From contig CAYPYD010000005.1 of the NCBI GenBank assembly GCA_964415195.1, positions 62,001 to 126,000 on the forward strand: a stretch of 64,000 bases of DNA, in the 5' to 3' direction. A program made the translations under genes and the position numbers. Shown piece by piece: positions 25,400 through 32,812 of the stretch (its first letter is position 1; every line of letters begins with the position of its first letter). Below the pieces are notes generated by a model that worked only from the letters and a program-made list of their open reading frames with translations, was not told the DNA's origin and ran no database searches. The DNA comes from WTXA01 sp964415195 (GTDB lineage: Bacteria; Bacillota; TC1).

Positions 25400-25428
25400 A
25401 TTTTAACTCATTTTTAATAGTTTGTCAA
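25400..25428 (-). promoter_or_regulatory. Promoter of csoR-copA
   Basis: Consensus TTGACA (25423-25428), 17-bp spacer, TAAAAT (25400-25405) on the minus strand, directly followed by the CsoR operator. Confidence 0.8.
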
Positions 25429-25443
25429 AATTTGTTACTCAAA

Positions 25444-25483
25444 TAAAGAGAGACTGAATCCTAATAATAAGATTCAGTCTCTT
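25444..25483 (-). terminator. Terminator of the large lectin gene
   Basis: A 13-bp stem (25448-25460 with 25471-25483, 10-nt loop). On the minus strand it is followed by TTTATTTG. It separates the lectin gene from the csoR promoter. Confidence 0.7.
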
Positions 25484-25544
25484 CGGTTAGTATTTTTAAT
25501 ATATTAAAGTAAAATTTAATATTTCATATAATTAATTTGTGTGT

Positions 25545-28500
25545 TTACCCACCATATATAGCTATTTGTAAATCAAATGTGTTAGTAAAATCTCTACCAA
25601 TAAGATTAATAGGATCATACCAGTCTATATTAACACCTAGCAATGCTGCATTACTTGCTAAAACAGCATCAATATTAGCAATTGTAGCTAAATTTATTTC
25701 GGCTAATGCTATGCTAGCGGCTGTTGCATTGTTTACTGCCAAATTAAAAGCTGAATGCACCGCAGGTATGCTAAAGTACCAACCCGTGTTGTATGTTGTA
25801 TTTACTAGATAACCCTGAACTATTAACTGTTCTTCTGGTGAGAGTGCATTGTAATCTGTTAGATCAAGTCCTAATGCTGTTGCATTATCAATAATAACAT
25901 TAGCAATAGTATCCATTGTTGCATAGTCAATTTCCCAAACAGGTACCAATACTATAGAATCGATGGCCATTTGTAAATCATATGCATTTGTAAAATCAAG
26001 TGATTCAAGTGTTGCATTAGCAGTTGCCTGATCTCCATAAAGATTATAACTATCAAGAGATAATCCAAGTAAAGCTGCATTATTTACTAATGAATCACCA
26101 ATTGTATCCACAGTAGCTGCATTAATTTCGGCTAAAGCATTTTCAGAAGCTTCTGCATTGGTGACTGCTATATCTAGAATTGTTTGTACTTCTGCAAAAG
26201 ATGTATAATATGTTGCAAAATATACTGGTAAAAGCATACGGCCGTGTACTATTGTCTTTTCAGACATTGATAACATATTGTAACCTGTTAAATCTAGAAC
26301 TGATGCATTTGCTTCGAGCGCAGCACCCATAGTATCAATTGTAGCATAATTAATTGCATCTAGAATAACAGATACCACAGCTCCGTCAAATACTGCCTTA
26401 ATGTCTGCTACTGTGGCGAAGGAAGCATCAACCATAATCTGCTGAACTTGTGTTTTCTGACTAGCAGATAGTTTGTTGTAATCAGTTAGATTCATTCCAA
26501 CAGCATCGCCAAATTGGAGTATTAACCCAGGCATATATTGCATTGTTGATAAGTTAAAATTGTTCAAAAGATTTGCAGAATCTGTAACTGTAACAAAACA
26601 TGATGCCTTAGCAACTCCATCTACTGTTGTTGCTGTTACTGTTGCGATTCCCAGTTTTACTCCAGTTATGAGACCGTTATTTACTGTAGCAGAATTTGAA
26701 CTGCTTGCTACTGACCATGTTACTGACTGATTTGCTACGTCTATCGGTAATACACTTGCAGTTAACGTATCACTATTTCCAAGTATAACTGATGTTGTTG
26801 TTTTACTTAATATTACTTGAAATATATTTATAGTGTAAGTTGCTGTTTTCCCGCCGACAGTAATTGTCAATACCTGTCCAGTCAAAGGAGCTGAAGTGTT
26901 AAAGCCTGTAATATTTGCGCCTGTAATAGGTACAACTGCTGTACTATTATCATCATAAGTACCTGTAACCACTAGGCCAGTAATGTTAAGTACATCACCA
27001 ACAGCATAGTTGGTTTTTGTGGCAGGTGTGGTAATCTCAATACTCACTAATGTTATATTGGTTGTAAATATCAAAGTTGTAGCTGGTCCAAATGGGTTAA
27101 TACCTTCTGCAGCTACTCTTACCAATAAGGTATGATTACCACTGAAGTCCAACGCATTAAATGTTCCGGCTACATAAGCCACATAACCTGCTCCATCTAA
27201 ATTGTATTCCATTCCTGTTGCCATGCCACTTACTGTATTTGCTGTATCATCTCTTGTTACAGATGGCGCTGGTGGTGTTACTGGATTAGTTGTAAAGGTT
27301 AAGGTTGTATCAGGTCCAAATGGGTTGATTCCTTCTGCTGCATACCTAACAAGTAGTGTATGATTTCCACTGAAGTTCAAAGCATTAAATGTTCCTGCTA
27401 CATAAGCCATATAACCTGCTCCGTCTAAATTGTATTCCATTCCAGTTGTCATGCCACTTACTGTATTTGCTGTATCATCNNNNNNNNNNNNNNNNNNNNN
27501 NNNNNNNNNNNNNNNNNNNNNNNNNNNNNNNNNNNNNNNNNNNNNNNNNNNNNNNNNNNNNNNNNNNNNNNNNNNNNNNACTGCATCATAAGCCACATAA
27601 CCTAGACCGTCTAAATTGTATTCCATTCCAGTTGTCATGCCACTTACTGTATTTGCTGTATCATCTCTTGTTACAGCTGGTGCTGGTGGTGTTACTGGAT
27701 TAGTTGTAAAGGTTAATGTTGTATCAGGTCCAAATGGGTTAATTCCTTCTGCTGCATATCTTACTAATAAAGAATGATTGCCACTGAAGTCTAATGATGC
27801 AAATGTAACTGCATCATAAGCCACATAACCTAGACCGTCTAAATTGTATTCCATTCCAGTTGCCATGCCACTTACTGTATTTGCTGTATCATCCCTTGTT
27901 ACATCTGGTGCTGGTGGTGTTACTGGATTTAATTGGTTTAACACCCATTTTTGATTAGATCCGTAATGAGCAGTCCATTGAATAACATTTACTCCTGCTT
28001 CAATGCCACCATTTAATACATCCAATACATAATATGAATAATTTTCTTCTGCTAATCTCGACATTAGAGATATAGTTCCATCAGCATGTTCAATTATTCT
28101 CCATTGTTGATTGGTTCCACCATGATAAGGCCACTGGATTACTCTATTACCTTTAACAGTTCCCCCATTATATACGTCCAGAGACATTCCTGAAAGTACT
28201 GATGTAATCTTATAGTAACCATTATTTAAATCCTCAAAAATCCATTTTTGATTATTAGAACCATGGTAAGGCCATTGAATAATATTCACTCCCTGTTCAA
28301 CACCACCATTAAAGACATCCATTGCTAAATCACTTTTCAATGATTTAATATTAAATGTACCTGAATAATCTTTGCTTAAAGCTGGAAATGTTTGTTGCAC
28401 ATTTTCATCCATGTACCATTTTTGATTATCACTATCATGATCTGTCCATTGTATAACATTAACACCAGCCTCTAAACTGCCATTAAATACATCTAATATG

Positions 28501-29042
28501 AAATTGTCTCCAGTAGTTTCAATTAGCTTGGACATAAATGATACTGAACCATCTCCATTATCAATGATTTTCCATTGTTGATTATCGCCGCCATGATATG
28601 GCCACTGGATCACTTTGTTTCCTTCAGTTGTTCCAGCGTTGTATACGTCTAAGGACATACCTGAAAGCATTGATGTAATCTTATAGTACCCATTATCTAA
28701 AAGCTCAAATCTCCACTTTTGGTTTACCCCATCAGTAGCTGCCCACTGTATGATGTTAACCCCTGCTAATGTACCACCATTGTATACATCCATCAAAAGG
28801 TTACTACTTTTTGATCGTATATTGTAAACTCCACTCATATCAATAGCTGATAATTCAACACTAGGTGCTAATGTTGATCCTGTTGTTGCTGTCAAGCCTG
28901 TTTCTTGTGCTTGTGGTCCTACGGTATAAGCAAATAATGTCTTTTTGCCTGTTGTAAAAACCAATAGCACTAGAAAAATCATCATTATGACTTTCAGACT
29001 AAATTTTCCAACATTTTTCCTTGGTATGTTTTCACTAATCAT
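25545..29042 (-). CDS. Large secreted ricin-lectin / Ig-like repeat protein (interrupted by an assembly gap)
   Basis: At least 1165 residues, including a gap of 100 N. Order: signal-type helix (about 16-38); two ricin beta-trefoils (about 68-375) with six FNGG/YNGG plus QxW subdomains; tandem units of 76 residues beginning DDTANTVSGM and containing GMEYNLDG (DUF4073-like), of which parts of four are visible around the gap; a group 3 bacterial Ig-like domain (YAVGDVLNITGLVVTGTYDD); a BIG2-like domain (SVTWSVASSSNSATV); and a C-terminal array of helical repeats with L-D-x-T-D/G-Y-N and A-x-I-x-x-A-T-x-x-x-I patterns. No LPxTG anchor. It is probably a secreted or wall-associated glycan-binding protein. 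AGGAGG ribosome binding site; long leader to the promoter at 29208-29236. Confidence 0.85.
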   Translation of the reverse strand: MISENIPRKNVGKFSLKVIMMIFLVLLVFTTGKKTLFAYTVGPQAQETGLTATTGSTLAPSVELSAIDMSGVYNIRSKSSNLLMDVYNGGTLAGVNIIQWAATDGVNQKWRFELLDNGYYKITSMLSGMSLDVYNAGTTEGNKVIQWPYHGGDNQQWKIIDNGDGSVSFMSKLIETTGDNFILDVFNGSLEAGVNVIQWTDHDSDNQKWYMDENVQQTFPALSKDYSGTFNIKSLKSDLAMDVFNGGVEQGVNIIQWPYHGSNNQKWIFEDLNNGYYKITSVLSGMSLDVYNGGTVKGNRVIQWPYHGGTNQQWRIIEHADGTISLMSRLAEENYSYYVLDVLNGGIEAGVNVIQWTAHYGSNQKWVLNQLNPVTPPAPDVTRDDTANTVSGMATGMEYNLDGLGYVAYDAVTFASLDFSGNHSLLVRYAAEGINPFGPDTTLTFTTNPVTPPAPAVTRDDTANTVSGMTTGMEYNLDGLGYVAYDAXXXXXXXXXXXXXXXXXXXXXXXXXXXXXXXXXXDDTANTVSGMTTGMEYNLDGAGYMAYVAGTFNALNFSGNHTLLVRYAAEGINPFGPDTTLTFTTNPVTPPAPSVTRDDTANTVSGMATGMEYNLDGAGYVAYVAGTFNALDFSGNHTLLVRVAAEGINPFGPATTLIFTTNITLVSIEITTPATKTNYAVGDVLNITGLVVTGTYDDNSTAVVPITGANITGFNTSAPLTGQVLTITVGGKTATYTINIFQVILSKTTTSVILGNSDTLTASVLPIDVANQSVTWSVASSSNSATVNNGLITGVKLGIATVTATTVDGVAKASCFVTVTDSANLLNNFNLSTMQYMPGLILQFGDAVGMNLTDYNKLSASQKTQVQQIMVDASFATVADIKAVFDGAVVSVILDAINYATIDTMGAALEANASVLDLTGYNMLSMSEKTIVHGRMLLPVYFATYYTSFAEVQTILDIAVTNAEASENALAEINAATVDTIGDSLVNNAALLGLSLDSYNLYGDQATANATLESLDFTNAYDLQMAIDSIVLVPVWEIDYATMDTIANVIIDNATALGLDLTDYNALSPEEQLIVQGYLVNTTYNTGWYFSIPAVHSAFNLAVNNATAASIALAEINLATIANIDAVLASNAALLGVNIDWYDPINLIGRDFTNTFDLQIAIYGG
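26990..27925 (-). repeat. Tandem 228-bp repeats encoding DUF4073-like units, with gap
   Basis: Units of 76 codons recur with near-identical DNA on both sides of the gap, for example the block encoding SGMxTGMEYNLDG and the block encoding EGINPFGPDTTLTF. Four units or parts are visible (approximately 27050-27250, 27250-27480, 27580-27690, 27690-27920). Outer limits are approximate. Confidence 0.85.
27480..27579. other. Assembly gap of 100 N inside tandem repeats
   Basis: Exactly 100 N, the usual placeholder for a gap of unknown size. Comparing the flanks with the 76-codon repeat unit, an in-register junction would need 142 bp plus a multiple of 228 bp, so the true length is not 100. Both flanks are in the same reading frame, so the gene is probably intact. 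Confidence 0.95.
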
Positions 29043-29067
29043 TTTTAGTACCTCCTATAGATTCCAT

Positions 29068-29146
29068 CAGTACGCAACGTATCGTTATACTGTAAAGATA
29101 CCATATAAATATGGTTATGATTATAATTAAATTAAAATCAAACCAT
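29068..29146 (-). promoter_or_regulatory. Structured leader of the large lectin gene, candidate cis-regulatory RNA
   Basis: The leader runs about 160 nt from the promoter to the ATG. It can form ACCATAT-TT-ATATGGT (29100-29115) and a two-part hairpin CAGTA/TACTG plus AACG/CGTT (29068-29092). The AACCAT element at 29111-29116 (minus) can alternatively pair with ATGGTT at 29141-29146, which excludes the first hairpin. No known riboswitch class was recognised by eye. Confidence 0.4.
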
Positions 29147-29207
29147 TTCCTGCTTTGTGTTATATGATATTTTATATTCGTTATATATATTTAACATTTA
29201 TATGTCT

Positions 29208-29236
29208 ATATTACACTTTTTAGATGAATAAGTCAA
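29208..29236 (-). promoter_or_regulatory. Promoter of the large lectin gene
   Basis: TTGACT (29231-29236), 17-bp spacer, TAATAT (29208-29213). The spacer end AAAAAGTG and the following ATAGACATATAA resemble the flp and tadV promoters. Confidence 0.7.
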
Positions 29237-29289
29237 ACAATTTACTATGAATATAATTTATCATCGGATATTCAAATTAAGCTGAATTT

Positions 29290-29332
29290 TAAAAAATGTC
29301 TGATGTCTACATAATGTAAACATCAGACATTT
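29290..29332 (-). terminator. Terminator of the NHL-lectin gene
   Basis: A 13-bp stem AAATGTCTGATGT (29294-29306) with ACATCAGACATTT (29320-29332), followed on the minus strand by a T tract. Confidence 0.85.
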
Positions 29333-29343
29333 ATACTATTTGA

Positions 29344-31233
29344 TTATCTATCTACTGATTCAAGTTTCCACTTCTGATTAGCCCCATAATGTGCTGACCA
29401 TTGGATAACATTAACTCCTGAATCCTTACCACCATTAAATACATCCAAAACAAAGTATGAATAACTATCCTCAGCTAGTCTAGACATTAGTGAAACAGTA
29501 CCATCATCATGCTCGATAATTCTCCACTGCTGATTAGTTCCACCATGATAAGGCCACTGAATAACCCTATTACCCTTTGTAGTTCCTCCATTATAAACAT
29601 CTAGAGACAAACCAGACAACATAGAAGTCACCTTATAGTAGCCATTATCTAATTTCTCAAAATTCCATTGTTGATTAGCACGACCATGATAAGGCCACTG
29701 GATAACATTTACTCCCTTATCACTTCCTCCATTAAATACATCCATCACCAAATCACTATTTGAAGATCTAATATTATAGGTTCCAGTATAATCTTTGCTT
29801 AATTCAGGGAATTTTATTTTTTCAACTTCATCCATATACCACTTTTGATTATCACCAAAATGTCCTGACCACTGAATAACATTAACTCCAGCAGTTGTAC
29901 CACCACCATATACATCTAATAAGAAACGATCACCACTATACTCAGTCAGTTTAGACATAAAAGAAACAGTTCCATCACCATTTTCTATTAGTACCCATTG
30001 TTGATTATCTCCACCATGATATGGCCACTGAATCACCCTATTACCTTTATCTATTCCACCATTATATACATCTAGTGACATTCCTGAAAGCATTGATGTA
30101 ATCTTATAGTAGCCACTATCCAGTAGTTCAAATCTCCACATCTGATTTGTTCCACCAGTATCAGGCCATTGAATAACATTATTACCTGCAAGTGTACCAC
30201 CATTGAAAACGTCCATTTTTAGGTTACTGTTCTTAGAGCGTATATTGTAGACTCCACTTCTATCCTCAACTTTAATAATCTCATTTTTAGTTGTATTGGT
30301 AAAAAACATAGTATTATTGCTATCGAATGCTATACTCTCAACACCACTTAGTTCTCCATAAACACCAAAATTATATATAGGATATGCTTCATCTGCTGTA
30401 ATCTTTAATATCAAAGGTTCATAATATTCAGAAGAATCGTTATCAAGAGATAAATAAAGATTATCTTTATTATCAAAAGAAATATCAGTTGGATTATATG
30501 ATCCTAGATCCAAGGAATCAATAACACCTAATGGATCAACTATACTAATAGTATTACTTCTAATATTAGCAATAAAAATTGTTCCATCACTAGAAACTTC
30601 CAAGTCATTAGGACCTGCTATTTGACCATAAATTCCGTTATTACCAATAACTGTCACAGCTCCACCTGCAGCAACTTTAGTGATAGTTTCATTACTATAG
30701 CTACCGAAATAAATATTATCAGAAGAATCAATTGTTAGGAAATAGGCATCCTTGATAGTTCCAAATATACCACCATTAGCTATGTAGGAAATATTACCTA
30801 ATGAATCTATTTTGTTGATTATATCATTATTCATAATATAGGTATTTCCTTGACTATCAAAGGCTATATCACGAGGCCACATAAGATTTCCGTATATACC
30901 ACCACTAGAAATTACTGTAACACTTCCTTCAGGTGTTATTTTGTTAATAGTTGCACTGTTTGAATTAAGAATAAACATATTACCATCTTCATCAAATTCA
31001 ATAACCCTAGGTCCACTTAAGACACCATAAGCTCCACCACTAGGAATACTAATCCCTGCTGTTTTCACATCAGTTTTAGAAACATGTACATCAATATCTG
31101 GAAGAGACCCAATATCTAAAGCCGCCTCCACTTTTGTACTTTGAATGAAAAGACCAAGACCAAGAATCATTAAACTAGAAATTAGGATAGTAGCTGCTTT
31201 TTTCATAAGTCGTTCTGATAAAATAAATCCCAT
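29344..31233 (-). CDS. Secreted NHL-repeat / double ricin-trefoil lectin
   Basis: 629 residues. A signal peptide (KKAATILISSLMILGLGLFIQ, cleavage probably after VEA near 37) precedes an NHL-type beta-propeller (about 45-325) built of repeats such as GPRVIEFDEDGNMFI, WPRDIAFDSQGNTYI and GPNDLEVSSDGTIFI. Two ricin-type beta-trefoils follow (about 330-629) with repeated MDVFNGG, VIQWPYHGG and NQQW motifs. The trefoil pair is closely similar to that of the neighbouring larger protein, indicating module duplication. No sortase motif. Probably a secreted carbohydrate-binding protein. AAAGGAG ribosome binding site; own promoter with a palindrome at the start site, and own terminator. Confidence 0.88.
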   Translation of the reverse strand: MGFILSERLMKKAATILISSLMILGLGLFIQSTKVEAALDIGSLPDIDVHVSKTDVKTAGISIPSGGAYGVLSGPRVIEFDEDGNMFILNSNSATINKITPEGSVTVISSGGIYGNLMWPRDIAFDSQGNTYIMNNDIINKIDSLGNISYIANGGIFGTIKDAYFLTIDSSDNIYFGSYSNETITKVAAGGAVTVIGNNGIYGQIAGPNDLEVSSDGTIFIANIRSNTISIVDPLGVIDSLDLGSYNPTDISFDNKDNLYLSLDNDSSEYYEPLILKITADEAYPIYNFGVYGELSGVESIAFDSNNTMFFTNTTKNEIIKVEDRSGVYNIRSKNSNLKMDVFNGGTLAGNNVIQWPDTGGTNQMWRFELLDSGYYKITSMLSGMSLDVYNGGIDKGNRVIQWPYHGGDNQQWVLIENGDGTVSFMSKLTEYSGDRFLLDVYGGGTTAGVNVIQWSGHFGDNQKWYMDEVEKIKFPELSKDYTGTYNIRSSNSDLVMDVFNGGSDKGVNVIQWPYHGRANQQWNFEKLDNGYYKVTSMLSGLSLDVYNGGTTKGNRVIQWPYHGGTNQQWRIIEHDDGTVSLMSRLAEDSYSYFVLDVFNGGKDSGVNVIQWSAHYGANQKWKLESVDR

Positions 31234-31254
31234 ACTTTTTTCTCCTTTAATTAA

Positions 31255-31271
31255 TTACTAAATTTAGTAAA
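31255..31271 (-). promoter_or_regulatory. Candidate operator palindrome at the NHL-lectin promoter
   Basis: TTACTAAA-A-TTTAGTAA, perfect 8-bp arms around one base, lies immediately downstream of the -10 and covers the predicted transcription start. This is a good place for a repressor. The cognate regulator is unknown. Confidence 0.45.
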
Positions 31272-31300
31272 TTATATCACCTGACAAATATAAATACAAC
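31272..31300 (-). promoter_or_regulatory. Promoter of the NHL-lectin gene
   Basis: TTGTAT (31295-31300), 17-bp spacer, TATAAT (31272-31277) on the minus strand. Confidence 0.65.
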
Positions 31301-31379
31301 AAAAAATTTGTAATTAATATTACATTAATTTTCATGAATAACTCTGAGATGTTTTCGATATAATCTCAAATTAAATATA

Positions 31380-31416
31380 ATAAAAAACTGCATCCCATAA
31401 ATAATATGAGATGCAG
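31380..31416 (-). terminator. Terminator of the rhodanese gene
   Basis: Arms 31388-31398 and 31406-31416 pair with one mismatch and are followed on the minus strand by TTTTTTATTATATTT. Confidence 0.8.
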
Positions 31417-31447
31417 ACGATAACCAGATAACCAACAATTTTATTTA

Positions 31448-31966
31448 CTATTTGACCACTTCATAAGGCCAACTAGAAATACCACCGAAATCATAAACCT
31501 TAGTATAACCCAAGGCAATCAACTTCTTAGCAGCCTGAGCACTACGATTACCTGATCTACAATAAACCAAAATCTCAGCATCCAAATCAGGTAATAAATC
31601 CGGTCTTGTTTTACCTATAGATTCATTCGGAATTAATAAAGCATTAGCAATATGTCCTGACTTAAACTCCGATTCAGTACGCACATCCACAACAATAACC
31701 TCATCACCACTATCCATCCTAGCCTTAGCTTGCTGTGGCGTAATTTTCTTATACTCAATAACAATACCATTGTTATCAACAGGCCCAGGTTTAGGCGTAG
31801 GTATAATAATACCAACCATAAGAACCCCAAATATAATACCAAAAATAGTTGCTAAATAAGGATTAGAGGTTATAGAACAACTTCCTGTCGAACATCCAAT
31901 TATCCTATAAATAATAAAATAACCTAAGACACCGCCAATTAAAGCACCAATTAAATATTTAGTCAT
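31448..31966 (-). CDS. Membrane-anchored rhodanese-domain protein
   Basis: 172 residues. Two N-terminal hydrophobic helices (about 4-22 and 40-56) flank a Cys-rich segment GCSTGSCSITSNPYLAT, a pattern seen in small DUF6132-type membrane proteins. A single rhodanese domain follows (about 72-172) with VIVVDVRTESEFKSGHI and the active-site loop VYCRSGNRSAQAA with its Cys. Sulfur transfer or thiol redox work at the membrane is likely; the substrate is unknown. Good GGAG ribosome binding site; terminator directly downstream. Confidence 0.88.
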   Translation of the reverse strand: MTKYLIGALIGGVLGYFIIYRIIGCSTGSCSITSNPYLATIFGIIFGVLMVGIIIPTPKPGPVDNNGIVIEYKKITPQQAKARMDSGDEVIVVDVRTESEFKSGHIANALLIPNESIGKTRPDLLPDLDAEILVYCRSGNRSAQAAKKLIALGYTKVYDFGGISSWPYEVVK

Positions 31967-32071
31967 AATAAAAATTCTCCAATCAAAAGAAAAGTTTGAT
32001 TTACAATATATTATAATTATATATCATAAACACGATTCTTCTGTAACTTAATCACAATGCATATTTATCAA

Positions 32072-32158
32072 TTAATTTTTCTTCTTAGTTAAAACGATGA
32101 CCAGACCAATAATAGCTCCTAAAACAGCTCCACCAATTGTAACCCATAATACATTCAT
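32072..32158 (-). CDS. 28-residue membrane peptide
   Basis: ATG at 32158 with GGAGGT 7-8 bp upstream encodes 28 residues: MNVLWVTIGGAVLGAIIG, then LVIVLTKKKN. One transmembrane helix with GG..G..G small-residue spacing, suited to helix packing, and a positively charged C-terminus. No homologue is recognised. It lies between the rhodanese gene and the PH-like membrane protein gene, 28 bp after the latter, and is probably co-transcribed with it. Confidence 0.6.
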   Translation of the reverse strand: MNVLWVTIGGAVLGAIIGLVIVLTKKKN

Positions 32159-32186
32159 AAAAAATACCTCCACTAGCTGCTCCAAA

Positions 32187-32708
32187 CTATTCTAAACCAA
32201 CACTCTTTTGCAACCAGACTTCCCTTTTAATATTATCCATTAGTAACTTAGCTTCAACAAGTCTAAAGCGAATTTGCTTTTCAATAGGATCATCAGACTC
32301 CAAGATAATCGCAAGATCCAAATCATCAAGTAATTGAATATACCTAATATTATCACCGAATATTTCCACCTCAATATTAGGCTTAGCATCAGCAGAATAG
32401 AACAAAAACTTCCCTGGGAAAACATACATTTTTCCATTGCGTTGACCACTTTGTAAAAGTATATTACCAACTGTAGTATAAAGAGCTTTAGTCAAAAACT
32501 GCTTTTCATATTCAGTATATTTTCTTGATTGAAATTGTATAACAAAAGGCATCAACACCCAAATTCCAACAGCATATATAAGTGGAAACATAATATTAAA
32601 CTCAAAAGGTATCTCTAAAATATCCTTTAATAAATAAAGAATAACGAAAGAAAATAACCCAGAAAAAATACTAATATTTAATATTCCTTTTTTTTGATTC
32701 TTATCCAT
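32187..32708 (-). CDS. Membrane protein with a PH-like C-terminal region, function unknown
   Basis: 173 residues from the ATG at 32708, which follows GGAAGGG by 6 bp; the in-frame ATG at 32723 precedes that site. Two hydrophobic segments (about 10-28 and 35-60) are followed by a soluble part. The stretch KMYVFPGKFLFYSADAKPNI with VEIFGDNIRYIQLLDD resembles the strand pattern of bacterial PH-like domains, but this is a weak call. It is followed by the 28-residue membrane peptide. No recognised pathway. Confidence 0.5.
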   Translation of the reverse strand: MDKNQKKGILNISIFSGLFSFVILYLLKDILEIPFEFNIMFPLIYAVGIWVLMPFVIQFQSRKYTEYEKQFLTKALYTTVGNILLQSGQRNGKMYVFPGKFLFYSADAKPNIEVEIFGDNIRYIQLLDDLDLAIILESDDPIEKQIRFRLVEAKLLMDNIKREVWLQKSVGLE

Positions 32709-32812
32709 GGCTTTCCCTTCCATTTCGGTAAAACTTAGTTGTAATTTATATATAAATATTATAACAAATATAGTTCAAAATATACAATTAAAATTATACG
32801 GAAAATTAACCA

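Noticed and set aside
27480..27579. Possible frameshift or pseudogene at the N run
   Set aside because: Both flanks are in the same frame and fall in register with the repeat for a gap of 142 + n x 228 bp; nothing suggests disruption.
26990..27925. Regularly repeated DNA considered as a CRISPR-like array
   Set aside because: The unit is 228 bp, has no spacers, and translates in one frame into a repeating surface domain.
29043..29200. c-di-GMP riboswitch in the lectin leader
   Set aside because: The conserved class I and class II cores are not recognisable; only unclassified hairpins are supported.
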